Shown piece by piece: positions 7,369 to 14,981 of a stretch of DNA of 38,784 bases. The stretch lies in NCBI RefSeq assembly GCF_001672755.1, contig NZ_LZKI01000143.1:1-38784 (forward strand), given 5' to 3'. The notes under the pieces are model-generated. The model saw only the letters and a program-made list of their open reading frames with translations. It made no database searches and was not told the origin of the DNA. The DNA is from Mycobacterium colombiense. Lineage in GTDB: Bacteria > Actinomycetota > Actinomycetes > Mycobacteriales > Mycobacteriaceae. Position numbers and translations under genes: made by a program. Positions within the stretch are counted from its first letter, which is position 1, and every line of letters begins with the position of its first letter.

Positions 7369-9336
7369 TTGCGACTCCGCTACCTCAGCATGCCCTTCCT
7401 CGTCGCCGAGGCCGGGGCTGATCCGTGGTCAATCGATACCAGTCTGCAGGCCGGTCACCCGGCGCAGATCTCCGCTCTGGCCACGGCTTTTCGTGACGCC
7501 GGGGCCAGCACCGCCGAGGCGGTTGTCGCGTTCGACGCGGCCCGACGCCGGTTCGAAGCGGCCTGGAATCACCGCAACGGCGAGCACCCGGTCAATGACG
7601 CCGACGAGGTGCAGCGGGTGACCAGGTCGCTGGGTCTGCAAGCCACGCAACTGCCGGCGATCGCCATCGATTTGGAGAACATCGCCGCTGCTTTGGCCGA
7701 GGCCCAACGAATCTCCGCGTGGTACCTGGCGGCGTTGGAGTACGACCTCGAGGACATCGACGACGAGATCTGTGACGTCCGCGCCGACGACGATGGTTGT
7801 GGTGGCGACGGTCTGCGTGGGGACGCCGTTACCGAGGTGAAGGCAATCGCGCTGGCACTGTGCCAGATTCGCGATCGGTATTCGGCCGCGCTGGCGGCTG
7901 CCTTGGGCAGTCTGCGTGCCGATGGGGCGGACCCCGCGGAGATTCAAGGCGCCGACGAGTTATCGATCCCGCTCACGGACAGCGGTCCTGGACACGTAGC
8001 GCATTGGTGGGATGCGTTGGGCGCCAATCACAAGCAGCTGCTGATCGGTCAACACCCTGACCAGCTGGGCAACCTCAACGGCATACCGGCCGATGTGCGC
8101 GACGCGGTCAACCAGGCGGCGATGAAAGACGACCTGCGCAGGGTCGAGGACGCCGCGCGTCAGCACGGGATGGTTCCCTCGGCGCTGCGGGACAGCGCGC
8201 TCAACAACCGGGACGCCGATGTGTTTACCCATCCCGGTGATTACGGGCTGTGCGCCACCGACATCACCCGATACCAGAACGCGGTGAAAACCAACGACTT
8301 CCTCGAGCGCGACGAGGAGCACGATGGGGTGCCAATCATGCTGTGGGCGTATGACCCACTGGCGTTCAACGGCAAGGGCAGGGCGGCCATCGCCATTGGC
8401 AACCCGGACAAAGCCCGCAACACGGCCGTCGTCGTTCCGGGCACCAACAGCAGCGTGCGGGGAGGGTGGATGTCCGACGGAACGGATGACGCCATCAACC
8501 TGTACCAGCAGGCCGCGAGAGCTGACACGCAGCAGTCCACCGCGGTGTTGGCCTGGATGGGTTACGACGCACCCGTATTCGAGACGCAGTGGCAGCAGGC
8601 CGTCACCGACCCGTCCAACCTGGAACAGGTCGGCACCCCATGGCGGGCCCGGCAGGCGGGGGCGCTGCTGGCCGCCGACGTCAACGGCCTTGCCGCCACG
8701 CACGATGCGTCGACCCCCAGGCACGTCACCGTTCTCGGGCACTCCTACGGTTCGACGACCGTGGCTGACGCGTTCGCCAATAGCGGCATGCGCGCCAACG
8801 ACGCCGTGCTAACCGGTTGCCCGGGAACCGATTTAGCGCGCAGCGCCGCGGACTTCCATCTCGACGGCGGCAGGCTGTACGTGGGTGCCGCATCGACCGA
8901 TGCGATCAGCTGGATCGGCGAGTCAGGCGCCCGCCTGCCCAACGGGCTGAACGCGACGCTCGACCAACCGCTGGGCCCACTGGCCGGGCTCGGCACGGAC
9001 CCGGCTCACGCGGGGTTCGGGGCGACGCGGTTTCATGCCGAAGTCGCCGGCTCACACAGCGTCATGCCTTGGTTCACCGACCACTCGCACTATTACGACG
9101 TGGGTAGCGAGGCGCTGCACAACATGACCGAGATCGTCACCGGGCATGGCGATCGTCTGGCCGGCGAGGGCATGCTCGCGTCGGACCGAGCCGCGGCGCG
9201 GATCGCCGTTCCCCTCCAAGTGCGCACCCCGTTGGGGACGGTGTCGTTGCCACACGTCGGGATCCAGATGCCCATCGCCGTCGATCCGGAATGGGACCGG
9301 CCGGCGCGATCGGTCACTAATGGCCATGCGTTCTAG
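7369..9336 (+). CDS. DUF1023-type alpha/beta hydrolase with ESX-associated N-terminal domain
   Basis: A 655-aa protein. Residues 1 to about 200 form the helical domain shared with the 505-aa protein at 3731. Residues of about 310-600 form a DUF1023-type alpha/beta hydrolase: VVVPGTNSSVRGGW is the oxyanion-side strand, VLGHSYGSTT the nucleophile elbow with Ser459, and His residues follow in TDHSHYYDVGSEALHN. A serine esterase or lipase is likely, but the substrate is not readable from sequence. The start is TTG at 7369, chosen because the N-terminal LRYLS...DPW block aligns with the islet protein; a later ATG at 7390 would remove part of it. There is no signal peptide. Its position between pcnA and ESX-2 accessory genes, where I recall M. 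tuberculosis having esxF/esxE/cpnT, makes export by a type VII system conceivable but unproven. Confidence 0.88.
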   Translation: MRLRYLSMPFLVAEAGADPWSIDTSLQAGHPAQISALATAFRDAGASTAEAVVAFDAARRRFEAAWNHRNGEHPVNDADEVQRVTRSLGLQATQLPAIAIDLENIAAALAEAQRISAWYLAALEYDLEDIDDEICDVRADDDGCGGDGLRGDAVTEVKAIALALCQIRDRYSAALAAALGSLRADGADPAEIQGADELSIPLTDSGPGHVAHWWDALGANHKQLLIGQHPDQLGNLNGIPADVRDAVNQAAMKDDLRRVEDAARQHGMVPSALRDSALNNRDADVFTHPGDYGLCATDITRYQNAVKTNDFLERDEEHDGVPIMLWAYDPLAFNGKGRAAIAIGNPDKARNTAVVVPGTNSSVRGGWMSDGTDDAINLYQQAARADTQQSTAVLAWMGYDAPVFETQWQQAVTDPSNLEQVGTPWRARQAGALLAADVNGLAATHDASTPRHVTVLGHSYGSTTVADAFANSGMRANDAVLTGCPGTDLARSAADFHLDGGRLYVGAASTDAISWIGESGARLPNGLNATLDQPLGPLAGLGTDPAHAGFGATRFHAEVAGSHSVMPWFTDHSHYYDVGSEALHNMTEIVTGHGDRLAGEGMLASDRAAARIAVPLQVRTPLGTVSLPHVGIQMPIAVDPEWDRPARSVTNGHAF

Positions 9337-9366
9337 GCGCGGGCCAGCGCGGTCGGCCGTGGTGAA

Positions 9367-9395
9367 TTGACCACTTGTGAATCGGCATTTAGCCT
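9367..9395 (+). promoter_or_regulatory. Candidate sigma-A promoter for the 9455 operon
   Basis: TTGACC at 9367-9372 matches the -35 consensus at 5 of 6 bases. A 17-bp spacer follows, then TAGCCT at 9390-9395, which fits the mycobacterial -10 pattern TANNNT. The expected start site is about 50 bases before the ATG at 9455. The 118-bp gap after the hydrolase gene also fits a new transcript starting here. Confidence 0.5.
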
Positions 9396-9454
9396 GATCA
9401 ACGGGACTATGTGGCGCATAGAGCCCGATCGCTTGAGACTCGGAAGGAGTGCCG

Positions 9455-9784
9455 ATGTTCGTCGATACGGAGCTTTTGCATTCCGGAGGCAACCAGTCAC
9501 ACCGCGCGGGTGGACACGCCCAGGACGGGGCGGACCAGTTGGCGGGCGCAACCGTGGCATCGGGGATGTTCGGTGACTTTGCCGCGGCCGACGCCTTTCA
9601 CAGCGCGGTTTCGGCGGCACACGGCCAGCACGTGAAAACCCTTCAGGGACACAGTGAGACGCTCACGGGGGTGGGCACCAAGGCGCACACCGCAGCCCAC
9701 GGGTTCACCAACATGGATAAGAACAACGCCACCGAAATGCAGGCGCTGCGACCGAGTTCCGGTCCTTCAACGCATAACGTCTAA
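9455..9784 (+). CDS. DUF2563 family protein
   Basis: A 109-aa all-helical protein with the recognisable DUF2563 opening MFVDTELLHSGGNQSHRAGG. This mycobacterial family has about the size and helical-hairpin character of EspC/Esx-type type VII substrates, but there is no WXG motif, so it is not one of the classical Esx proteins. No enzyme function is expected. I chose the ATG at 9455 over the GTG at 9449 because AAGGAG at 9444-9449 is then correctly spaced, with 5 bases between. It is the first gene of the accessory block: the next gene starts 2 bases after its stop. A role as a secreted partner or chaperone-like protein for the ESX system is inference from size, family and position. Confidence 0.8.
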   Translation: MFVDTELLHSGGNQSHRAGGHAQDGADQLAGATVASGMFGDFAAADAFHSAVSAAHGQHVKTLQGHSETLTGVGTKAHTAAHGFTNMDKNNATEMQALRPSSGPSTHNV

Positions 9785-9786
9785 AA

Positions 9787-10356
9787 ATGCCCGTGACGGA
9801 GGACCCGCCTTCACATCCGGGTGGGGGGCCGCATGCTGGTGCTCCGATAGGGCAGTGGGCACCGGGCAATACCGCGCGGCAGCCGCGATCGTCACGCATG
9901 TGGCCGGCGATTGCTGTTTGTGCGATGGTTCTGGCTTTGGTTGCGACGGTTGTGGCCGTCGTTGCGTTGGCCTTGGCTACGACGCGGTCGTCGGGTTCGC
10001 GTCCGGCGCCTACCATGGCCGCGCCTACTTACTCCGCCGCCGAAGTGTCTGCAGCGCACCAGACGTTGTGTGACGCGTACAAGCTCGCGGCGCGTGCTGT
10101 GCAGATAGAGACGAATGGCAGCAGTCCTGAGCGTGCAGGCATTGCGGAAGTGAACGGAGCGCTGCTAGTGGAGGATGCAGTGAATTCCGCTCCGGCAATA
10201 GCGCCTAGCGATCGGACTGCCGCCCTCGCTCTGGCTGGCGCATACAAGAACATTGCGGCCGTCGCTAGCCTGAACGACCTCTCAATTTGGCGGCCCGCGC
10301 TCGATGACGCCAACGCCAAGGATGCTGCTATGAACAAGCTCTGCGGAACAAGCTGA
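9787..10356 (+). CDS. Single-pass membrane protein, paralogue A
   Basis: A 189-aa protein with a proline-rich cytoplasmic N-terminus, one membrane helix (about residues 38-66, from MWPAIAVCAMVLAL) and an Ala-rich extracytoplasmic helical domain. The domain begins LCDAYKLAARAVQIETNG and ends NAKDAAMNKLCGTS. The two cysteines near the ends of that domain are kept in the next gene and could form a disulfide outside the membrane. Family and function are not recognised. The start ATG lies 2 bases after the DUF2563 stop, so the two are co-transcribed. It is clearly homologous to the protein at 10467, with identical length. Confidence 0.85.
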   Translation: MPVTEDPPSHPGGGPHAGAPIGQWAPGNTARQPRSSRMWPAIAVCAMVLALVATVVAVVALALATTRSSGSRPAPTMAAPTYSAAEVSAAHQTLCDAYKLAARAVQIETNGSSPERAGIAEVNGALLVEDAVNSAPAIAPSDRTAALALAGAYKNIAAVASLNDLSIWRPALDDANAKDAAMNKLCGTS

Positions 10357-10466
10357 CCTACCTTCGCCGAACCGCGGTGATTGATCGTTGGCCAGTTAGC
10401 TGTTCAACTATTGGAGCGAATTGTTCGAGAGACTTCTCGGACGCGATTGCACTATGAGGAGGACGC

Positions 10467-11036
10467 ATGGTGGGGGATTTGCCTCCAGCTCCGGGGGAGG
10501 GGCCGACCACCGGCCCACCGTCAAGCTCGACGCATTGGGCACCGGCTTTTCCCCCGCAGCCACCGCCGCGTCCACGGGCGTGGCCGGCAATCGCCTTGGC
10601 CGCGATTGCCATCGTGCTGGGTGTCGCAGCGCTTGTTGTCGCGTTTACCCGGCCTACGAGCAATCAGTCGACGGCGTCCTCATCCACTTCGGCGACGCCT
10701 TCGTACACCGCGGACCAAACTGCGGCCGCGCATCAGAAGTTGTGTGAGGTGTACAAGCTTGCCGCGCGCGCGGTCCAAATTGACACAAACGGTGACAATC
10801 CCGCATTGGCTGGCGTGGCCAGTGTAAATGCCGCGGTAGCGCTGGGACAGGCAGTGAACGCAGCACCGGCGATCGCGTCTGGCGATCGAGCTGCCGCCCT
10901 CGCGTTAGCGGCGGCGTACACCAAAGCCACGGCGATGGGAAGCTGGTCGCAACGAGACGATCCTGCCTTTCGGGCGGAGGTTGACGATGTCAACGCCAAG
11001 GACGCTGCGATGAAAAAGATCTGTGACGTGGGCTGA
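10467..11036 (+). CDS. Single-pass membrane protein, paralogue B
   Basis: A tandem duplicate of the preceding gene, also 189 aa, with the same order: Pro-rich head, membrane helix (around AWPAIALAAIAIVLGVAALVV), then a domain starting LCEVYKLAARAVQIDTNG and ending VNAKDAAMKKICDVG. The core is the best-conserved part and the proline-rich head the least. GAGGAGG at 10456-10462 is a strong ribosome site for the ATG at 10467. The function is unknown. The conserved cysteine pair and Ala-rich helices suggest a small extracytoplasmic helical bundle tethered to the membrane beside the ESX-2 genes. Confidence 0.85.
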   Translation: MVGDLPPAPGEGPTTGPPSSSTHWAPAFPPQPPPRPRAWPAIALAAIAIVLGVAALVVAFTRPTSNQSTASSSTSATPSYTADQTAAAHQKLCEVYKLAARAVQIDTNGDNPALAGVASVNAAVALGQAVNAAPAIASGDRAAALALAAAYTKATAMGSWSQRDDPAFRAEVDDVNAKDAAMKKICDVG

Positions 11037-11302
11037 GTTCCCGTCCGAATTGTTGCGATGATTGCTCACTACTTCGTTCGTTGTGCCACAACGAGGGCCC
11101 GGGGCACAAACTCTTCGGCAGTCGACGCCACGGCTCGTGGCATCATCGCGGCCGGAGTAATTCGTATGTGTTCGGACGATGCGAAGTTAGGTGCACGGTG
11201 AATTGCTTGCCGTCCGGTCGGCCTGCTCCACTGTTGGATGAGAGAGGCAGCAGGCGGCTTACAAGGCGTCGCGAACGAGGTTTGCGCACCAGAGGAGGAC
11301 AT

Positions 11303-11491
11303 ATGGTGGAAGACTCGCCTCCCAACCATCGTGAAAAGCAGTCTTTCTCGCCGTCTGCTGGAAGTTCGCCGCCACTGCATTTAACGCGACCAGCAACTCG
11401 TCCAAACCCATGGTTGGCGATCGCGGTAGTGGTGCCTGCCGACGTGAACGTCAAGGATGGTGCGATGAAAAAGGTATGCGGTGGCGTTTGA
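11303..11491 (+). pseudogene. Collapsed third paralogue with an in-frame internal deletion
   Basis: A 62-aa frame with a strong ribosome site (GAGGAGG at 11292-11298) that mirrors the one before paralogue B. Its N-terminus (MVEDSPP, then a Pro/Ser-rich head and RPNPWLAIAVVV) matches the head and first part of the membrane helix. It then jumps straight to ADVNVKDGAMKKVCGGV, which is the extreme C-terminus of paralogues A and B. About 115-125 residues, including most of the membrane helix and the whole conserved core, are missing without loss of frame; the join is near 11430-11440. It could still be translated as a short peptide, but it cannot have the paralogues' fold. Its last 11 bases overlap the GTG of the following gene. 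The 266-bp gap before it (11037-11302) holds nothing I recognise. Confidence 0.75.
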
Positions 11492-13661
11492 TCTTCCACC
11501 TGGTACCTGGACAGCCGCCTTAGTTGGGCCGTGGTGGCCCGCACCGTCGACGGGTTTACGCGCCGGCGCTCAACACTGGAGCCAAGAGTGCGCGGAGCAA
11601 CAGCTGTATTCGCAGAACTTGCGCACTCAGTGGACAGCCTTTGCTGCAAACAATAAGGGACATACGGCAGACGATCTTATAACCAGATTCCAGCAAGGGG
11701 AAAAGCTCCATCTGGATCTTGCCGAAAAGTACCAGACAAAGGCGTCGGCGTTTAATGCAGGAGCCGATGCTATCGACTATCTGCGAAGTCGCTTGTCGGA
11801 CATAGCAAACACGGGCAACAAGGAGATCAATGACATTCTCGCATCGAAAAAGCTCCCTCCTGAAAAGTTAGTAGAAATACAGGCTGTTCAGGCGCGCTGC
11901 AACGCCGACGCCGCGAATGCCAGTCGTGACGCGGCTGACAAGATGATGGCGGCGACGCAAAAAATTCTCGATGCTGAAGGCATTGGTGGGAACGCCCGAA
12001 ACTGGGCGCAGGCGAACGGATTCGATGTTGGCGATGCCAAGCCGCCGAAACCGATCAGTCAGCAGGACTTAGAAACACCACGGACGACGCCCAATGGATT
12101 TGGTGGCGGAGGCAGTCATGGCGAGGCGACTCCAGGCGGCGGCGGTCCGGGCGCTAGAACGGGCGGCGGTGGTCCGGGTGGGGGTCAGGCGGGATACGGG
12201 ACGGGCCTTGGCCACGGCGGATCGGGTCCGGGGAGCGGCGGCCCGGGGGCGGCTCCGGGCGGATTTGGCACAGGTCTTGGCCACGGAGGCGAGGTACCGG
12301 GTGGCGCCTCGCCGACAGGTTCGCCTGCCCCTTCCCCGGTCGGTGGAAGTGTTCCAGGTTCACCTCTGCTAAATGCACCAGTACACGGCGGCGGAATGCC
12401 GGTGTCACCAGTCGGTCTCGGCCAAGGCGGCCAGCCCGGGTTAGGGCAAGCCTTCACCTCCGGTTTGGCAACCGGGCAGGCGACAGGCCCTGGGGGGCAA
12501 GCGTTTACAGCGGGACCCCTACAAGCGATGGAGGCCGGGGGACCCCAAACCCCTCAGGCAACGCCGACAGTCACGCCGACCGTGCCCAGCGCGGGAGCAT
12601 TCATCCCGACGGGCACTCCGGTCGACGCTCCCCCCGCCGCGTCCCCCGCGCCAGCGGCCACCGTGGGAGGCACTTCGGTTGCGCCCGTAATGACCGGCAG
12701 CTCATGGTCGTCGCCCGCGGCACCTATCGGCGGCGGTTCATCGATTCCATCAGGATCGTTGCCCGCCTATGGTTCCGACCTGCGTCCGCCGGTGGTGGCG
12801 CCCCCATCCGTGCCTTCTGTATCGGGCGGTCCCGTGTCGGGTGCACCGGTGGCTTCTTCGCCGGCATCATCCCCATCCGCGGGCGGCCCGCTTGTCTCCC
12901 CCGTGGAGCGGACGGCGTCCGCTACCGCAGCGGGCCAGGCGGGCGCGGGATCGTCGACCATGGCCGGCGCATCGGCAGCGTCCGCGGCAACGGGCGCGAC
13001 CGCCGGCACCGTGTCGGCCAGGACGGCCGAACAACAGCGGCTACAGCGTCTCGTCGATGCAGTGGCCCGTCAGGAGCCGCGGCTGTCGTGGGCGGCGGGG
13101 CTGCGCGACGACGGCACTACGACACTGCTGGTCACCGACCTCGCCGCCGGCTGGATTCCGCCGCATGTCCGGTTGCCCGCCCATGTCACCCTCCTCGAGC
13201 CGTCGGCACGACGCCATGACGCCAACGTGGTGGATTTGCTCGGCGCCATCACGGTCGCGGCTGCCCATCACGCGAACACGTATGTCGGCGAGCCTGGTCC
13301 CGACGAGCCCGTTCTCAGCGGTGATCGGCCTGCGCGTTCGACGGCACCTGAAGTCGATGAGCTCGGGCCCACCCTGGTTGATGCGGTGCGCCGCCGGGAC
13401 GGGCTGCCGCGGATCGCGCAGGCGGTCGCGGCGCCTGCGGTGCGAAAAACGGGTGTCCTCGAGAGTGAGTCCGAACTATTGCGCGAATGCGTCGCTGAAA
13501 TTCAGCACTCGGTGCTGAACGCCTATCCCAATCACAACCCGGCGGCTGTCGGGGATTGGATGCTTTTAGCAGCTATCGAGGCGCTGATCGACGGGCATGG
13601 TTACCTCGCGAATTACCACTTGGCTTGGTTTGACGCGATCAGCCACCAGAGTGGTCCGTAG
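11481..13661 (+). CDS. Mosaic ESX-2-associated protein, Rv3899c-like C-terminus
   Basis: A 726-aa protein in three parts. Residues 1 to about 190 are helical and polar (Lys/Gln/Ala-rich, containing GPWWPAPSTGLRAGAQHW and LAEKYQTKASAFNAG) and look like a type VII-substrate-type helical domain. Residues of about 195-510 are a low-complexity Gly/Pro/Ala linker with repeated GTGLGHGG units. Residues 513-726 are a compact domain (EPRLSWAAGLRDDGTTTLLVT, later NAYPNHNPAAVGDWMLLAAIEALI) of the kind found in M. tuberculosis Rv3899c (DUF5631/5632 type). The parts differ in composition: 154 GC of 300 bases at 11641-11940 (51%) against 87 of 120 at 13081-13200 (72%). The GTG at 11481 overlaps the preceding remnant by 11 bases. 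No signal peptide is present. Molecular function unknown. The 726 aa compare with about 410 for Rv3899c. Confidence 0.8.
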   Translation: MAFDLPPGTWTAALVGPWWPAPSTGLRAGAQHWSQECAEQQLYSQNLRTQWTAFAANNKGHTADDLITRFQQGEKLHLDLAEKYQTKASAFNAGADAIDYLRSRLSDIANTGNKEINDILASKKLPPEKLVEIQAVQARCNADAANASRDAADKMMAATQKILDAEGIGGNARNWAQANGFDVGDAKPPKPISQQDLETPRTTPNGFGGGGSHGEATPGGGGPGARTGGGGPGGGQAGYGTGLGHGGSGPGSGGPGAAPGGFGTGLGHGGEVPGGASPTGSPAPSPVGGSVPGSPLLNAPVHGGGMPVSPVGLGQGGQPGLGQAFTSGLATGQATGPGGQAFTAGPLQAMEAGGPQTPQATPTVTPTVPSAGAFIPTGTPVDAPPAASPAPAATVGGTSVAPVMTGSSWSSPAAPIGGGSSIPSGSLPAYGSDLRPPVVAPPSVPSVSGGPVSGAPVASSPASSPSAGGPLVSPVERTASATAAGQAGAGSSTMAGASAASAATGATAGTVSARTAEQQRLQRLVDAVARQEPRLSWAAGLRDDGTTTLLVTDLAAGWIPPHVRLPAHVTLLEPSARRHDANVVDLLGAITVAAAHHANTYVGEPGPDEPVLSGDRPARSTAPEVDELGPTLVDAVRRRDGLPRIAQAVAAPAVRKTGVLESESELLRECVAEIQHSVLNAYPNHNPAAVGDWMLLAAIEALIDGHGYLANYHLAWFDAISHQSGP

Positions 13662-13750
13662 TTGTCCACAGATGTTGGGTGAATAGCGTTACTGGCGTTT
13701 TGTGCCAAAATTGTCGTACTGGCGCTCGGCCGCGCCGTAGGGTGCGCATC

Positions 13751-13766
13751 AAGCGTTGCAACGCTT
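13751..13766. promoter_or_regulatory. 16-bp perfect palindrome, candidate operator
   Basis: AAGCGTTGCAACGCTT is fully self-complementary. It lies in the 135-bp gap after the mosaic gene, 30 bases before the ATG at 13797 and just upstream of the GGTGGAGGTGAG ribosome site. The position suits a repressor or activator site for the following ESX-2 accessory genes. It has no loop and no T-run, so it is not a terminator. Confidence 0.5.
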
Positions 13767-13796
13767 TGCTAGCGGGGTGGAGGTGAGATCGCGGTC

Positions 13797-14708
13797 ATGG
13801 GTGGAGGAATCAGCCACGATCCGATAAGTACCGGCTGGCTAGCCGACGGAGTGCCAGTGCCCGCCCCAAAACCGGGCCCCGGTCACCCGCCCGACCCCTC
13901 TCCCGCTGGCGGGGGCGGTGGCGGTGCACTGACCGGTGCTGGCAATGCGGGCGTCCCCAAAGACGCAGCAGACGCAGCCGCCGCGGATGCTGACCGCCGC
14001 GCCCACGCCGCCGACGCTGCCGCCAAGTTTCCGGCGAACGAGGCCAACAGCCAGCAAGACATGCAGATGATCCAGCAGATGCTGCAAAGCGTCACGGGTG
14101 CGCTCGGCGGCGCGATCGGTGGCGTCATGGGGCCGATGACGCAGCTTCCGCAACAGGCGATGCAGGCCGGTCAAAGTGCACTCCAGCCGCTGATGAGCGC
14201 GGTGCAGGGCGGCGCCCACGGTGCCGGGCTGGCCAGCGACGCACACCTGGTCGACAGCGTCGGCAGCGGCGGCGGCTCCGGACTGGGCGCCGGCTCCGGC
14301 GGCGGAGGTGCAGGCCTGGGCGGTGGCGGAACAACCCCGGCCAGCTCGCTGGGCCCGCCGCCCGTGCCCACGTCGTCCCCGCCGACCACACCCGCTGGCG
14401 CCAAGGTACCGATGATGCCTCCAACCGGTGGCATGCCCGCGATGCCCGGGCAATCCGGCATGACCGGCATGCCGATGATGCCGCCGGGCGCGATGGGCGG
14501 CGGGGGCGAAGCCGGCAAGAAAGACAACCCGGTCGAGAAGCGGGTGATGGCCCCGGGTGTGCCCAACGGCCAACCGATCAAGGGCCGCTTGACGATTCCG
14601 CCGAGTGCCCCGGGCAACAAATCCGGCGAGGCGAAGCCGACCGTCGTCACCAATAGGCCCAACCGCCGGATCGTAATCATGCCGTCCGAGGACGAGCCGA
14701 AAGAATAG
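13797..14708 (+). CDS. Gly/Pro/Met-rich ESX-2-associated protein
   Basis: A 303-aa protein. The N-terminus (MGGGISHDPISTGWLADGVPVPAPKPGPG) is Pro-rich. A helical segment follows at about residues 60-145, with Ala-rich heptads and MQMIQQMLQSVTGALGGAIGG. Next comes Gly-rich and then Met/Pro/Gly-rich low complexity (GMPAMPGQSGMTGMPMMPPG). The short basic C-terminus ends NRRIVIMPSEDEPKE. It occupies the place of Rv3897c/Rv3898c of M. tuberculosis and has the general make-up of secreted Esp-type proteins, but no specific function can be read. The ATG at 13797 is preceded by GGTGGAGGTGAG. There is no signal peptide or membrane helix. It is probably the first gene of the run into eccB2-eccC2. Confidence 0.75.
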   Translation: MGGGISHDPISTGWLADGVPVPAPKPGPGHPPDPSPAGGGGGGALTGAGNAGVPKDAADAAAADADRRAHAADAAAKFPANEANSQQDMQMIQQMLQSVTGALGGAIGGVMGPMTQLPQQAMQAGQSALQPLMSAVQGGAHGAGLASDAHLVDSVGSGGGSGLGAGSGGGGAGLGGGGTTPASSLGPPPVPTSSPPTTPAGAKVPMMPPTGGMPAMPGQSGMTGMPMMPPGAMGGGGEAGKKDNPVEKRVMAPGVPNGQPIKGRLTIPPSAPGNKSGEAKPTVVTNRPNRRIVIMPSEDEPKE

Positions 14709-14981
14709 TCGACCACTCTTCCGAGCCCGCCGAAACGTGAGTGGCCGGAGGGTTCGCCCGCCAGTATTGTCGCTACGTAATCGCGGCCGACCGATCCCAA
14801 TGTGCGGGTCAAATTGGGTTGCTCGTTATTGACAGCAGAACTGTCGATACGTGCATGCTATTGGTACGTCTGCAGCGACCGCGGAATACGCGGCCAGGAG
14901 GGTGTGGGAGTACTAGCGCGAAGTGTCCGGCAAGGATGCGGCGCCGCGAAGGCGCATAAATGGATCAGGGCGGGGAAGTCG

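Noticed and set aside
9455..9784. Possible EsxE/EsxF-type WXG100 protein next to pcnA
   Set aside because: It has the right size and helical make-up but no W-x-G, and its opening matches DUF2563 instead.
11081..11302. Upstream extension of the frame that contains the collapsed paralogue
   Set aside because: The extra N-terminal residues (Arg/His/Cys-rich) have no counterpart in the two full paralogues, and the strong ribosome site sits directly before the ATG at 11303.
12091..13015. Repetitive Gly/Pro-rich DNA considered as a tandem repeat array or CRISPR-like element
   Set aside because: The repeats are irregular and follow the reading frame (GTGLGHGG, GGGGPG); they are low-complexity protein linker, not spaced identical DNA repeats.
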